Positions 15,283-15,793 of a stretch of 15,793 nucleotides of DNA are shown here, in pieces; the stretch's first letter is position 1, and every line of letters begins with the position of its first letter. Made by a program: the position numbers and the translations under genes. Origin of the DNA: JAAYCU01 sp964642815. GTDB taxonomy: Bacteria > Planctomycetota > Phycisphaerae > UBA1845 > PWPN01. The stretch is from assembly GCA_964642815.1 (NCBI GenBank), contig CAZXSA010000112.1:1-15793 (forward strand), written 5' to 3'. Below the pieces are notes generated by a model. It saw only the letters and a list, made by a program, of their open reading frames with translations, was not told the DNA's origin and ran no database searches.

Positions 15283-15793
15283 ATGCGCTTCCACCCAGGC
15301 CTGTTCATGTCCATCGTTTTGGCTATCTGCATGATATGCGGATTGAACGGAAAGGCCCACGCCCTGACCGTAATTTATGTCGACGCCGACGCCACCGGGG
15401 CTAACAACGGCTCCAGTTGGGCGGATGCCTTCGTCGAGTTGCAGTCCGCCCTCGCCGCGCCCCCGCCCTACGAAATCCGCATCGCGGCCGGCACCTATAC
15501 CCCCGATTACGATGCCGGCAGCCATACGCATACGGGCGATCGTGGAAAAAGTTTTATTCTCTTTGGCGGCATAACCCTCAAGGGCGGATACGCGGGTAAT
15601 AGCCAACCCGATCCCGACCTGCGCGATATCGAGGCTTTCAAGACAACATTGAGCGGCGATATCGGCCTTGTCGGCAACCACGGCGACAACAGCTACCACG
15701 TCGTGTACATATACGATCTGTACCAGCCCGTTCTCATCGATGGAATCACCATCGCTCACGGCCGCGCGGACAATACCGGAAACTGGGAGTGGC
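15283..15793 (+). CDS. Secreted beta-helix-like protein, N-terminal part (runs off the window)
   Basis: The open frame continues to the right edge, giving about 170 residues. A Sec signal peptide ends at KAHA (residue 27), followed by LTVIYVDADATGANNGSSWADAF. That VDADATGANNGSSW opening is typical of the Chlamydia-POMP/pectate-lyase-like parallel beta-helix proteins abundant in Planctomycetota. IRIAAGTYTPDYD and GGITLKGGYAG, then VLIDGITIAHG, match successive helix rungs. Such proteins are usually large, surface-exposed and of unknown or polysaccharide-related function. Two adjacent ATG codons exist (15280 and 15283); AGGAGG at 15270-15275 is better spaced for the second. It is divergent from the four-gene run. 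Confidence 0.8.
   Translation, partial: MRFHPGLFMSIVLAICMICGLNGKAHALTVIYVDADATGANNGSSWADAFVELQSALAAPPPYEIRIAAGTYTPDYDAGSHTHTGDRGKSFILFGGITLKGGYAGNSQPDPDLRDIEAFKTTLSGDIGLVGNHGDNSYHVVYIYDLYQPVLIDGITIAHGRADNTGNWEW

Noticed and set aside
1..15793. CRISPR arrays, tRNA or rRNA genes, insertion sequences and transposases
   Set aside because: I saw no regularly spaced repeats, no cloverleaf or rRNA-like stretch, and no transposase-like protein on either strand. Short or degenerate cases could be missed by eye.

Overview
The window looks like accessory chromosome from a Planctomycetota bacterium; Verrucomicrobiota or Lentisphaerota are less likely. This rests on gene content: an exported arylsulfatase-type sulfatase, three Tat-signal Gfo/Idh/MocA oxidoreductases, an exported HEAT-repeat protein with a C-terminal ligand-binding-like domain, a DUF2961/GH172 glycosidase-type protein, and a secreted beta-helix-like protein. 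UGA is used as a normal stop in several genes, so the genetic code is standard.

Layout. 1-179: the 3' end of a plus-strand membrane protein. 258-1418 (minus): a DUF4143-type ATPase. 1583-2986 (minus): a sulfatase. 3085-3589 (minus): a BrnT/BrnA toxin-antitoxin pair. 3732-4586 (minus): a membrane-anchored GDSL/SGNH hydrolase. 4638-5389 (minus): a two-gene cassette of unknown function whose first gene is broken by one in-frame TGA. 5622-6962 (plus): a Tat-exported Gfo/Idh/MocA oxidoreductase. 7222-8532 (plus): a lipoprotein with an alpha/beta-hydrolase-like domain. 8616-14945 (minus): a four-gene run transcribed as oxidoreductase, paralogous oxidoreductase, HEAT-repeat protein, GH172-type protein. 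15283-15793 (plus): the start of a secreted beta-helix-like protein, divergent from that run and preceded by a possible 19-codon leader ORF.

Function. The four-gene run reads as one export-targeted carbohydrate-processing unit: two near-identical Tat-targeted dehydrogenase-like proteins, a scaffold or binding protein, and a glycosidase-type enzyme. The separate Gfo/Idh/MocA gene, the lipoprotein hydrolase and the sulfatase fit the same extracytoplasmic glycan-processing lifestyle. This is inferred from family and signal peptides; no substrate can be read from the sequence.

The most unusual signal is regulatory. Three mobile-type or defence-type genes on the minus strand (the DUF4143 ATPase, brnT, and the first gene of the unknown cassette) each have a near-consensus sigma70 promoter. 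In each the -10 box lies only 6 to 10 nt from the start codon, so their mRNAs should be leaderless or nearly so. Most metabolic genes here instead have visible Shine-Dalgarno sequences. The other strong observations are the single nonsense codon in the unknown cassette, the degenerate Rossmann motif in one of the two tandem oxidoreductases, and the cluster of palindromes ahead of the lipoprotein gene.
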